Shown here piece by piece: positions 1 to 7,361 of a DNA stretch of 64,000 nucleotides; position 1 is the stretch's first letter, and each line of letters opens with the position of its first letter. The stretch is from Halorientalis litorea (GTDB taxonomy: Archaea; Halobacteriota; Halobacteria; Halobacteriales; Haloarculaceae). Position numbers and translations under genes: made by a program. The stretch spans positions 2,232,001 to 2,296,000 of the forward strand of contig NZ_CP095482.1 of the NCBI RefSeq assembly GCF_023028225.1, given 5' to 3'. The notes beneath the pieces were generated by a model. That model was not told where the DNA came from and did no database searches. It was given only the letters and a program-made list of their open reading frames with translations.

Positions 1-11
1 CTCTCATTTGC

Positions 12-41
12 GGTTGTTTATCAACGCTAGTATAAACAACC
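12..41. promoter_or_regulatory. Perfect 10-bp inverted repeat in an AT-rich promoter-like region
   Basis: Two exact 10-base arms (12-21 and 32-41) flank a 10-base spacer. Both arms contain TATA-like sequence (gtttat/ataaac), and a further TATA-like stretch lies at 46-52. The next gene to the right reads leftward and ends at 160, so this is most likely an operator/promoter for a gene beyond the left edge. A terminator stem-loop for the gene ending at 160 is the alternative. Confidence 0.4.
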
Positions 42-159
42 CTAATTTATACGGTCGGTCGAACGACCCGGGGCACGGTCGGCATGGCCCTGCTCGCTGG
101 TCGCACCGCTCTGTGGGTTCGCTCCAAAAGAAACGGTGTGGCTCGAAGTCGGTGGCCGC

Positions 160-891
160 TCAGAGAAGGAACTGCTTGTCGAGTTCGCTCGACACGTCGG
201 TCATCCGGATGGCCGAGTCCGTGTACTGGAGGATTTTCTGCATGTCGCCGTCAAGTTCGAGTTCGCCGGACATGATGCCGTCGACGGGGCCGAGGTCACC
301 GCTCACCAGTTTCTCCCACTGGTCGTAACTGCCGGTGAGGACGAACCCGGCGTCCCGTTCGTCGAGACTGTCGAGCGTGGCGACTTCGTAACAGCCGCCG
401 TCTTCGAGACCGATCCACGCGTAGACGGTCCCGTCGTCGGTGATGTTCTCTTCGAGTTCGTCCAGCAGGTCGTCCATGACCTCGGGCATGATGTTCCGCA
501 TCCCGGACCAGACCTTCTCGGGAGCCTCGGCGACGCTGGTCTCTTTCAGTTCCGCGACGGCACGCTCCTGCAAGGAGCCGTCACGCTCGTCGATGTTGTC
601 CTGCACCTCCTCGGGTGCGTCTTCGATAATCGTTTCGAGGGTGTCGTCCGGCAGTTGCGTAATCGCCTCTTCGAGTGCCGACCAGAGTTCCTCGGGGAGG
701 TCACCGACCGTCGTCTCTTCGAGCGGCAGGTCAGTAATCTCGAAGACGAAGTCGCCGTTCCAGCCGACGCCCCACCCTTCGGCGACGTCGCTGAGTTCCT
801 CGTCCTCGTCGAGTGCTACCTGATACCGTTGGAGCCATGCTGTCGTCGGGAAATACTCGTCGATGTCGTGTTGTTCCTGTGTCGCGCTCAT
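160..891 (-). CDS. SCP2-type lipid-binding domain protein
   Basis: A 243-aa acidic protein. The C-terminal part (about residues 175-230) has the sterol-carrier-protein-2 pattern: a beta strand ending in LTGSYDQW, then a G-D-L-G-P-x-x-x-I-M-S-G-E-L stretch and D-G-D-M, the usual end of SCP2 domains. SCP2 domains bind fatty acids, acyl-CoA or other lipids in a hydrophobic tunnel and have no catalytic residues. No signal peptide or membrane segment is seen, so it is probably cytoplasmic. Start ATG 891 was chosen over an in-frame upstream codon at 954 because the N-terminus then begins MSATQEQHD. It lies downstream of, and on the same strand as, the ferredoxin and R2lox genes but after 259 bp with its own TATA-like sequence, so co-transcription is uncertain. 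The lipid cargo is unknown. Confidence 0.72.
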   Translation of the reverse strand: MSATQEQHDIDEYFPTTAWLQRYQVALDEDEELSDVAEGWGVGWNGDFVFEITDLPLEETTVGDLPEELWSALEEAITQLPDDTLETIIEDAPEEVQDNIDERDGSLQERAVAELKETSVAEAPEKVWSGMRNIMPEVMDDLLDELEENITDDGTVYAWIGLEDGGCYEVATLDSLDERDAGFVLTGSYDQWEKLVSGDLGPVDGIMSGELELDGDMQKILQYTDSAIRMTDVSSELDKQFLL

Positions 892-1150
892 AGTGAATCC
901 CTCATCGAGTGAGCGGATGCGTGATCTGTCACACACCCACTCGCTGATGGACACCGTGTGATGACGCCCTCGTATGATAGTTGTTCTCCCACATATGCGG
1001 GTGGATTTATATACAGCCGTGCGACACGTGCCGAAAAGTCACGCTGATTCGTTCGACTAGTCGGTAAAATCACCAGACGGCAACCCGATACAGACCGAGC
1101 AGTACAACCGCTGCGAGCGGAGAAACAGCGTCGAGGACGTGATAGACGAG
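892..1150 (-). promoter_or_regulatory. Intergenic region with TATA-like element for the SCP2 gene
   Basis: 259 bp without a credible gene. A leftward TATA-like sequence (gtatataaatcc on the minus strand, about 1004-1015) lies roughly 115 bp before the SCP2-type start, which would leave a leader of about 90 nt. Nothing else is recognisable. Confidence 0.35.
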
Positions 1151-1498
1151 TTACAAGATGTCGTCGTCCATGCCGAACATGTCGTTCTGCGTGTCCGTCT
1201 CGATACGGCAGTCCGACTTCGGATAGGCGATGCACAGGAGCGCGAACCCGTCGTCTTGCTGCATCGGGTCCAGTGCTGTTCCTTCGCTCTGGTCGACGTC
1301 GCCATCGACTATCGTCCCGACACAGGAGGTGCATTGCCCCTGCCGACAGGAGTACGGGAGGTCGTACCCCGCCTCTTCGGCGGCGTCGAGGATGTACTCG
1401 TCCTCGGGGACGGACAGTGATACTGTTTCGCCGTCGTGGAGGAGTTCGACGTCGTGGACGTCTTCCTCGTCGTCGCCTGCCTCCGCCGCCCCGCTCAT
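1151..1498 (-). CDS. Plant-type [2Fe-2S] ferredoxin
   Basis: A 115-aa protein with the beta-grasp ferredoxin signature: C51-x4-C56-x2-C59 in YSCRQGQCTSCVG, and the fourth ligand C89 in ALLCIAYP. These four cysteines hold a [2Fe-2S] cluster for one-electron transfer in the cytoplasm. An acidic N-terminal extension of about 12 residues and an acidic tail (MDDDIL) fit haloadaptation. The start ATG overlaps the stop of the upstream 86-aa gene by four bases (ATGA), so translational coupling is likely. The operon is R2lox, then the 86-aa protein, then this ferredoxin, which makes it the obvious candidate electron donor to the oxidase. That role is inferred from gene order alone. Confidence 0.88.
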   Translation of the reverse strand: MSGAAEAGDDEEDVHDVELLHDGETVSLSVPEDEYILDAAEEAGYDLPYSCRQGQCTSCVGTIVDGDVDQSEGTALDPMQQDDGFALLCIAYPKSDCRIETDTQNDMFGMDDDIL

Positions 1499-1755
1499 AT
1501 CTCTTGTCTGAACTTGTACACTTCGAGGGCTTCGAGACGCGGGTCGTCTTCCGTGTCTTCGTTCGCGCCGGCGGCCGCCCCGCCGACCCCTTCGTTGTTG
1601 ACCGTGCCCGACCCGGAGTCGAGGATGTACGCGACTTCCTCGTGAACCTTCTCCGGGTCCATGCCGAGGTCGTCGGCCGTCTCCTCGACTGCTTGCTCTA
1701 TCTCCTCTTCGGAGGCCTCGAAACCGTCGCCGTCCATCTCGGTGAGCCGTGACAT
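1495..1755 (-). CDS. Small acidic protein in the R2lox operon, function unknown
   Basis: An 86-aa, very acidic protein. It starts 2 bp after the R2lox stop and overlaps the ferredoxin start by four bases. The first half is predicted helical (EEEIEQAVEETADDLGMDP). A Gly/Ala-rich low-complexity linker follows (about residues 55-65), then a short C-terminal helix ending VYKFRQEI. It has no cysteines and no membrane segment. The tight coupling on both sides makes it a real gene and a probable accessory factor, such as an assembly or adaptor protein for the oxidase/ferredoxin pair. I do not recognise a family. Confidence 0.75.
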   Translation of the reverse strand: MSRLTEMDGDGFEASEEEIEQAVEETADDLGMDPEKVHEEVAYILDSGSGTVNNEGVGGAAAGANEDTEDDPRLEALEVYKFRQEI

Positions 1756-1757
1756 CG

Positions 1758-2789
1758 TCAGTCACCTGCCATCCGCTGGGAGTAGATGTGTTCGTACTCG
1801 TCGATGACGTCGTCGTAGGTGCTGCCCTCTGCCTCGTTCACCGCGTCGGACGCGGCCATCGCGAAGTCCCGGGCACTCGCGCCTTCGAGTTCGAGCGTGT
1901 TGAACAGCATATCTCCGGCGAGGTTCGAGCCCCGGTTGATGACGCCGTCGAAATCCGCGTTCAGCGGGTCACCGACGTCGTTGGTGACGAAGTACGCCGT
2001 GTCGACGATGTAGCCGATGTCCTCGACGGCTTGGTCCCAGATGGCCTTCTGGACGCCCTGATACTCCGGAACCCCTTCGCGTTCCTTCTCGATGAGTTCC
2101 TGCAGGACTTCGAGGCCGAAGGTGATGTGTCGGCCCTCGTCGGTGCTGATGAACTGGAAGCCCTTGTTGAGGAGCGGCAGCGGCGACTCCTGCATCATGT
2201 TGTTCTTCAGGTAGTACCCACCGCGTGCGAGGATGCCTTCGACGCCGATGTGGTAGTTCGTCGCCGCTCGGGCGATGTCGGCGGGGTTCCCGCCGTGGGC
2301 GGCCTGTGCTTGGAGCGTTCCCTGCCGCTCGAACATCTCGCCTGCCCCACAGGCTTCCGTCCGGGGAATCTGGATGCCGCCCCGACGGTTGTCGATTTTG
2401 TACTGTGGGAACTTGTCCTCCATCACGTTCGTGATGTACAGGTCGAAAAACTGCGTGTGCTTTGCCTCTTCGACTGCCAAGGCCGACGCGAACATCTCCT
2501 TTTCGAGCGAGCGGTCGAAGTGCGGCGAGGACACCGACTTCATGATACGGCGGGCGTCCGCGGCCACCGCCTGCTCGCCGTCGATGAAGTACGAGATGAG
2601 CCGCGCCCACTGCTCTTTCTCGTCTTCTTCGAGCGAGTCCCACACTTCCTTGTCCTCCTCGAACCCGACTTTCTCCACGAGTTTGTTCGCGTCCCACGTC
2701 CCGAGTTCGATGGACTTCTGGTACAACTCGTAGTATATGCTATCGCTGTCGATTCGCCCCGTCGGAACTGGATTAGCACTGGCGCACAT
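1758..2789 (-). CDS. R2-like ligand-binding oxidase (R2lox), Mn/Fe type
   Basis: A 343-aa ferritin-like four-helix-bundle protein. All six metal ligands are visible: E72, E108-x2-H111, E184 and E218-x2-H221. V75 lies three residues after the first Glu and Y179 five residues before the third. That is the spacing of the Val-Tyr pair that forms the ether cross-link in R2lox, and it separates this family from true ribonucleotide reductase R2 despite frequent annotation as a beta subunit. Known R2lox proteins build a heterodinuclear Mn/Fe site, bind a long-chain fatty acid in the active site and activate O2; the natural substrate is unknown. ATG 2789 (MCASANPVPTG) is used; the longer in-frame reading adds 40 unrelated residues. 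It heads an operon with the 86-aa protein and ferredoxin and is divergent from an HTH regulator. Confidence 0.88.
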   Translation of the reverse strand: MCASANPVPTGRIDSDSIYYELYQKSIELGTWDANKLVEKVGFEEDKEVWDSLEEDEKEQWARLISYFIDGEQAVAADARRIMKSVSSPHFDRSLEKEMFASALAVEEAKHTQFFDLYITNVMEDKFPQYKIDNRRGGIQIPRTEACGAGEMFERQGTLQAQAAHGGNPADIARAATNYHIGVEGILARGGYYLKNNMMQESPLPLLNKGFQFISTDEGRHITFGLEVLQELIEKEREGVPEYQGVQKAIWDQAVEDIGYIVDTAYFVTNDVGDPLNADFDGVINRGSNLAGDMLFNTLELEGASARDFAMAASDAVNEAEGSTYDDVIDEYEHIYSQRMAGD

Positions 2790-3071
2790 AGACGTACTTC
2801 CGAACGTACGGTTTCTCAATACAAATATCTCCCACCATGTGAGGGGGTTTATGTCATCGTCCCCCAGTATTCCGGCCGTTTTACTCCGAGAACGGAACCG
2901 CATTCGCACTCCCGCTCGACCTGAGAGTGTACATTTCCGGCTTCAGATACCTCAAAACGAGTGATTCCGTCCTCATTCTGGACGTCGGCGAACTGCCGCG
3001 CGCGACAGTTCACCCGCGTCTTTCCACATCGTGCCGGTTAATTTTTCACGGCTCACGGAGAACGAACGGGT
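2790..3071. promoter_or_regulatory. Divergent promoter region between R2lox and the HTH regulator
   Basis: 282 bp between oppositely oriented genes. Just upstream of the R2lox start, 2791-2810 holds acgtac twice around a ttccga spacer, a possible protein-binding repeat. A TATA-like run (gttaattttt, about 3037-3046) lies 26-35 bp before the regulator ATG and fits a leaderless transcript. The arrangement suggests the regulator may act on R2lox; this is inference. Confidence 0.4.
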
Positions 3072-3728
3072 ATGCAGGAGTTCGATGTCGTCCTTCGGGC
3101 CGAGGACGGCACATACAATCCGATCGACCAAGCCATCGTCGAACATCCGACGCTCGAACGCCACGCAGCCCAGCACTTCGACCTGATGGCCGATGGCACC
3201 TGTGTCCTGCTGTACCACATTACCGGCGACGCGGCCGACCTCGAAGCCCTCCTCGACGACGAACCGAGCGCGCTCTCGTACGACGTGTTCCGAATCGAGG
3301 GCGACGGCCTCCGTGCGCACGTCCACCTCGCCCGTGACACCGTCATCGCGGCCCTCATCCACCTCATGGCGGAGTACGACCTCATCATCGACCCGCCCAT
3401 CGAAATCGACGACGACGGCGGCCTCCACATGAGTGTCGCCGGGAACGTCGACAACATCCGCGAGGCGGCGATGGACCGCCCGGAGAGCATCGAGGTGTCG
3501 CTCGAAGAGGCCGAAGGACGGAACGTCGGCAGAGTCGACGTGAACTCCCTGTTGACCGACCGACAGCAGGAGGTTCTCAGTGTCGCCGTCGAGAAAGGGT
3601 ACTACGAGATTCCCCGGCAGGCGACCAACGAGGACATCGCGGCCGAACTGGACTGCTCGACCAGCACCGTCGGCGAACACCTCCGCAAGATAGAGTCCCG
3701 TATCGTCTCGGAACTGGGCACGCCGTAG
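3072..3728 (+). CDS. Bat-type helix-turn-helix transcriptional regulator (HTH_10)
   Basis: A 218-aa protein with the architecture of haloarchaeal bacterio-opsin-activator-like regulators. An N-terminal alpha/beta domain of about 150 residues is followed by a C-terminal HTH_10 domain (about 158-215): LTDRQQEVLSVAVEKGYYEIPR, then TNEDIAAELDCSTSTVGEHLRK, which is the recognition-helix region. No PAS or GAF domain is obvious, so the signal is unknown. It is transcribed away from the R2lox operon across a shared intergenic region, a common arrangement for a local regulator. The DNA-binding assignment is firm; the target is inferred. Confidence 0.85.
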   Translation: MQEFDVVLRAEDGTYNPIDQAIVEHPTLERHAAQHFDLMADGTCVLLYHITGDAADLEALLDDEPSALSYDVFRIEGDGLRAHVHLARDTVIAALIHLMAEYDLIIDPPIEIDDDGGLHMSVAGNVDNIREAAMDRPESIEVSLEEAEGRNVGRVDVNSLLTDRQQEVLSVAVEKGYYEIPRQATNEDIAAELDCSTSTVGEHLRKIESRIVSELGTP

Positions 3729-3815
3729 GTCGCTGTCGCGGCCCCCTGCGTTTTCTCACCGGCCGAGATACCGGAGTCCGACACTCTAAAGCGCGCCCCT
3801 CCGCTCGTGGGCAGT

Positions 3816-6248
3816 ATGGAGTTCCACGAGGCGGCGAACTTCCTCTTCGATTTACGACGGTACCCGCCACGACCGGGCGTCGAGGCGACGCAGGACCTCC
3901 TCGCCCACCTCGACGACCCACAGGAGACGTACCGCTGCGTGCAGATTGCCGGCTCGAACGGCAAGGGCAGCACGGCCCGCATGACCGAACGCGTGCTCCG
4001 GGAGGCCGGCCTCGACGTGGGGCTGTACACCTCGCCACACCTCGACGACGTGCGCGAACGCGTCCGCATCAACGGCCGGACGCTCACCGAAGGGGCACTG
4101 ACCGAGTACGTCGAGACGGTCCGGCCGTACGTCACCGACCGGGCCGCGGCGAGCGAGGCACCGACGTTCTTCGAGACGCTGACCGGCCTCGCGCTGTGGG
4201 CGTTCCGGCGGGCCGACGTGGACGTGGCGGTACTGGAAGTGGGTATCGGCGGCCGCCACGACGCGACCAGCGTCGTCGACCCTGCCGCGAGTGCCGTCAC
4301 GGCCGTCGCACTCGAACACACCGACCTGCTCGGGGACTCGGTCGCCGAAATCGCCCGCGACAAGGCCCACGTCGCCCCCGAGGACACGCCGCTCGTGACC
4401 GGCGCGACCGGGGACGCACTCGACGCCGTTCGGGAAGTGGCCGGGGACGTTCTCACCGTCGGCGACGGCGACAGCGACGTGTCCATCACCTACGGCGGCC
4501 GCGAAGCCCTCGAAGGAATCGTGGCTATCGAGGCCGACGAGTGGGCCGTCGACACGCACCTCCCATTGCTCGGCGAGCATCAGGCCCGCAACGCGGGCGT
4601 CGCGGCGACGCTCGCGCGACAGGTCACGGACGCCGACACCGCCGACATCGAGCGCGGCCTGCGGAACGCCCACTGGCCGGGGCGGTTCGAGGTGATGGGG
4701 CAGGACCCGCTGGTCGTCCTCGATGGGGCACACAACCCGGGGGGCTGTCGCGCCCTCGCCGACACCCTCTCGACGTTCGAGTACGACCAGTTGCACCTCG
4801 TCGTCGGAACGATGAGTGACAAGGACCACCGCGGCATCGCCGAGGCACTCCCGACACCGGACCACGTCGTGACCGCTCGCCCGGCACTGGACCGTGCAGA
4901 ATCCGCCGGCGTCCTCGCCCGGACGTTCGAGGAGGTCCACCCGGACGCGACGGTGGAAACTGGTGGGGACGTGGCCGACGCCCACGAGACGGCGGTGGCC
5001 GCCGCCGGGCCGGACGACTGCGTGCTGGTCACCGGGTCGCTATACTGCGTCGCCGAGGTCCGAACGGCGTGGACGCGGCCGATGGTCCCCAAGCGCGTCG
5101 AGTCCCTCGAAGAGAGTCGCGAGACGCTGAAAGCCGCCAACGTCGGTGACCCCGGGACGTGGCGGATGCGCGGGAAGGGCGTCCACCGCGTGCTCCGGAC
5201 CCGCGTGCAGCCACGGCAGGCCCAGTACCTCAAAGAGGAGATGCTGTCGCTGGGCGGGGAGTGTGCCCTCTCGGCGTTGAACCAGCAGGACCGGGAGAAC
5301 GTCGACGCCGTGCTGATGGGGACGCTCGCCCAGTTCAAACGCCTCGCCGGGAAGTTGGAGGGCCAACACTACGGCCTCGCGCCGTTCGCCGACGAGGTGC
5401 GCGACGCCCTCGGAATCGAAGGGGGCGGGTCCGACGAGCGCGGCTACCCATGGGAGGATGGTACTGCCGTCATGGGCATCTTGAACGTCACGCCCGACAG
5501 CTTCCACGACGGCGGCGAGTACGACGCTACCGAGGCCGCCGTCGAACGCGCGATGGAGATGGTCGCGGACGGCGCAGACATCGTCGACGTGGGCGGGGAG
5601 TCGACCCGGCCCGGCGCGGACCCGGTGTCTGTCGAGGAGGAAATCGACCGCGTCGTACCGGTCGTCGAACGCATCGCGGACCTCGACGCCACGGTTTCCA
5701 TCGACACGCGGAAGGCCGATGTCGCTCGTGCCGCACTCGACGCCGGGGCCGACGTGCTCAACGACGTGTCCGGTCTCGAAGACCCCGAGATGCGACTGCT
5801 CGCCGCCGAACGCGACGTGCCCGTCGTGGTGATGCACAGCATCGAGACGCCCGTCGACCCCGGCACGGATATCGACTACGACGACGTAGTCGAGGACGTC
5901 ATCGCGGACCTGACCGAGCGCGTCCTGCTGGCGGAGAAGGCGGGGCTGGACCGCGAGCAAATAATCGTCGACCCGGGACTAGGCTTCGGCAAGTCCCCCG
6001 CCGAGGACTTCGAGTTGCTCGGCCGCGTCGGCGAGTTCGACACCTTCGGCTGTCCGGTGCTGGTCGGCCACTCCCACAAGTCGATGTTCGGCGAAATCGA
6101 CCGGGGACCCGACGAGCGGCTACAGGCGACGGTCGCCGCTACGGCACTCGCCGCCGAGCGCGGTGCCGACATCGTTCGGGTCCACGACGTGAAGGAGAAC
6201 GCCGCGGCCGTCAGGATCGTAGCGGCAGCCGACGACACCGGCGAGTAA
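3816..6248 (+). CDS. folCP: Fused dihydrofolate synthase / dihydropteroate synthase (FolC-FolP)
   Basis: An 810-aa bifunctional folate enzyme. The N-terminal Mur-ligase-like FolC part (about 1-425) has the P-loop GSNGKGST (46-53), TSPHLDDVRER and the VLDGAHNPGG motif; it adds glutamate to dihydropteroate or folate. A middle region (about 430-540) resembles the extra N-terminal domain of some bacterial DHPS proteins (EEMLSLGGECALS, VLMGTLAQFKRL). The C-terminal TIM-barrel DHPS (about 549-808) has GILNVTPDSFHDGG, GGESTRPGA, IDTRKADVA and GHSHKSMFG, and condenses the pterin pyrophosphate with p-aminobenzoate. This fusion is established in haloarchaea. ATG 3816 is preferred over an in-frame GTG at 3807. 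The next gene ends at the adjacent base on the other strand. Confidence 0.95.
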   Translation: MEFHEAANFLFDLRRYPPRPGVEATQDLLAHLDDPQETYRCVQIAGSNGKGSTARMTERVLREAGLDVGLYTSPHLDDVRERVRINGRTLTEGALTEYVETVRPYVTDRAAASEAPTFFETLTGLALWAFRRADVDVAVLEVGIGGRHDATSVVDPAASAVTAVALEHTDLLGDSVAEIARDKAHVAPEDTPLVTGATGDALDAVREVAGDVLTVGDGDSDVSITYGGREALEGIVAIEADEWAVDTHLPLLGEHQARNAGVAATLARQVTDADTADIERGLRNAHWPGRFEVMGQDPLVVLDGAHNPGGCRALADTLSTFEYDQLHLVVGTMSDKDHRGIAEALPTPDHVVTARPALDRAESAGVLARTFEEVHPDATVETGGDVADAHETAVAAAGPDDCVLVTGSLYCVAEVRTAWTRPMVPKRVESLEESRETLKAANVGDPGTWRMRGKGVHRVLRTRVQPRQAQYLKEEMLSLGGECALSALNQQDRENVDAVLMGTLAQFKRLAGKLEGQHYGLAPFADEVRDALGIEGGGSDERGYPWEDGTAVMGILNVTPDSFHDGGEYDATEAAVERAMEMVADGADIVDVGGESTRPGADPVSVEEEIDRVVPVVERIADLDATVSIDTRKADVARAALDAGADVLNDVSGLEDPEMRLLAAERDVPVVVMHSIETPVDPGTDIDYDDVVEDVIADLTERVLLAEKAGLDREQIIVDPGLGFGKSPAEDFELLGRVGEFDTFGCPVLVGHSHKSMFGEIDRGPDERLQATVAATALAAERGADIVRVHDVKENAAAVRIVAAADDTGE

Positions 6249-7316
6249 CTACAGTAGCCCCGCTTCGTCCTGCAGGTCCCGATACACGTCGAGATACTGG
6301 TCCAGTATCGCCTCGTGGTCGTACTCGGCAAGCGACTCGTCCATCTCCCGGCGGTCGTACTGGCCGGCCTCGGCGATGGCCTCGGCGACGCCCTCGTCGT
6401 CGGTGACGCGGAAACTCCGCTCGTACGTCTCGATGAGTTCGTGGGCACTGGACTCGGCTTGGTACTCGACGATGCCGACACAGCCACAGGCGAGTGCCCA
6501 GAGCAGTTCGGTGGCGAAGTTCTCCCGGTAGGCCGTCTGGACGAAGGTGTGCGCGCTCTTGTAGAGGGCGACCCGCTCCTCGCGGTCGATGTCCCCTGCG
6601 AAGGTCACCCGGTCGTCGATGCGGAGGTCGCTCGCTTGTCGCTCGTAGGTCGCCCGCTCGGGGCCGTCGCCGACCACCGTGGCCGCCCAGTCGCGGTCAC
6701 GGAGTTCCGCGAGCGCGAGGAACAGCGAGTCGAGGTTTGCGTCCCCGTCAAGTTCGCGAGCGTACACCACGTCCGCGGCGTCCGCACCCTCGGCGGCGTC
6801 GGTCGACTCGACCAGCGACACGTCGATGCTCTCGGGGATGACCGTCGTCGTCGCCTCGCTGGCCCCGAGTTCACGGACGACTGTGCGAACGAGTTCGGAG
6901 GGGGTGACGACCATCTCGGGCGAACTGGCCGCCCGACGGGTGAGGCGGCTGTCGGGCAGGTTTTCGTCGCCGAACCACTCGACGACGAGCGGCGCGCGGG
7001 CGAGCGTCGCACCGGTCCGGGCGGCGGCGACCTGTGCGGGCGGTTCGGGCGTGGCGTGGACCACGTCGGGCCGGTCCAGTGCGAGCAGGCCGGGCACCCG
7101 CGTCAGGAACGAGGAGTGGGCCGGGTCGACCGTCACCGCGCGGTAGGTGACACCCTCGTGGACGAAGAACTCGTCGTCGCTGTCCCAGAATCTGGTGCAG
7201 TAGACCGTCACGTCGTGGCCGACGTCGGCGAGGTTCGTGGCGACGCGACGGAGGCGCTCGCGGCCCTCGGTGGGCGTCTGGAACGCCGTCTGCTCCGTCA
7301 CGAAGACGACCCGCAT
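6249..7316 (-). CDS. Glycosyltransferase family 4 (GT-B fold)
   Basis: A 355-aa protein beginning with the Rossmann strand MRVVFVTEQTAFQTPTEG. It carries GT4 features: GHDVTVYCTRFW, DVVHATPEPP, a C-terminal donor-site region with VVGDGPERATYERQA and DDRVTFAGDI, and a loop LWALACGCVGIVEYQAESSAHELI corresponding to the nucleotide-sugar-binding segment. It transfers a sugar from an activated donor, probably to a lipid or glycan carrier; donor and acceptor cannot be told. ATG 7316 is chosen since upstream residues do not fit the fold. It ends immediately beside the FolC-FolP stop (convergent, no gap). It is downstream of ppk on the same strand with a 45-bp gap, so it may be co-transcribed. Confidence 0.82.
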   Translation of the reverse strand: MRVVFVTEQTAFQTPTEGRERLRRVATNLADVGHDVTVYCTRFWDSDDEFFVHEGVTYRAVTVDPAHSSFLTRVPGLLALDRPDVVHATPEPPAQVAAARTGATLARAPLVVEWFGDENLPDSRLTRRAASSPEMVVTPSELVRTVVRELGASEATTTVIPESIDVSLVESTDAAEGADAADVVYARELDGDANLDSLFLALAELRDRDWAATVVGDGPERATYERQASDLRIDDRVTFAGDIDREERVALYKSAHTFVQTAYRENFATELLWALACGCVGIVEYQAESSAHELIETYERSFRVTDDEGVAEAIAEAGQYDRREMDESLAEYDHEAILDQYLDVYRDLQDEAGLL

Positions 7317-7361
7317 ACGCCGGGCGACGAGCGGCCCGGGCAAAAATCCCCACCTTCCGCG

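Noticed and set aside
8-328. A 106-codon plus-strand frame at the left end
   Set aside because: It runs antisense into the SCP2-type gene, is rich in Ser/Arg and has no promoter-fitting start.
1758-2789. R2lox gene as a ribonucleotide reductase small subunit
   Set aside because: The E72/V75 and Y179/E184 spacings are those of R2lox, and no large-subunit gene is near.
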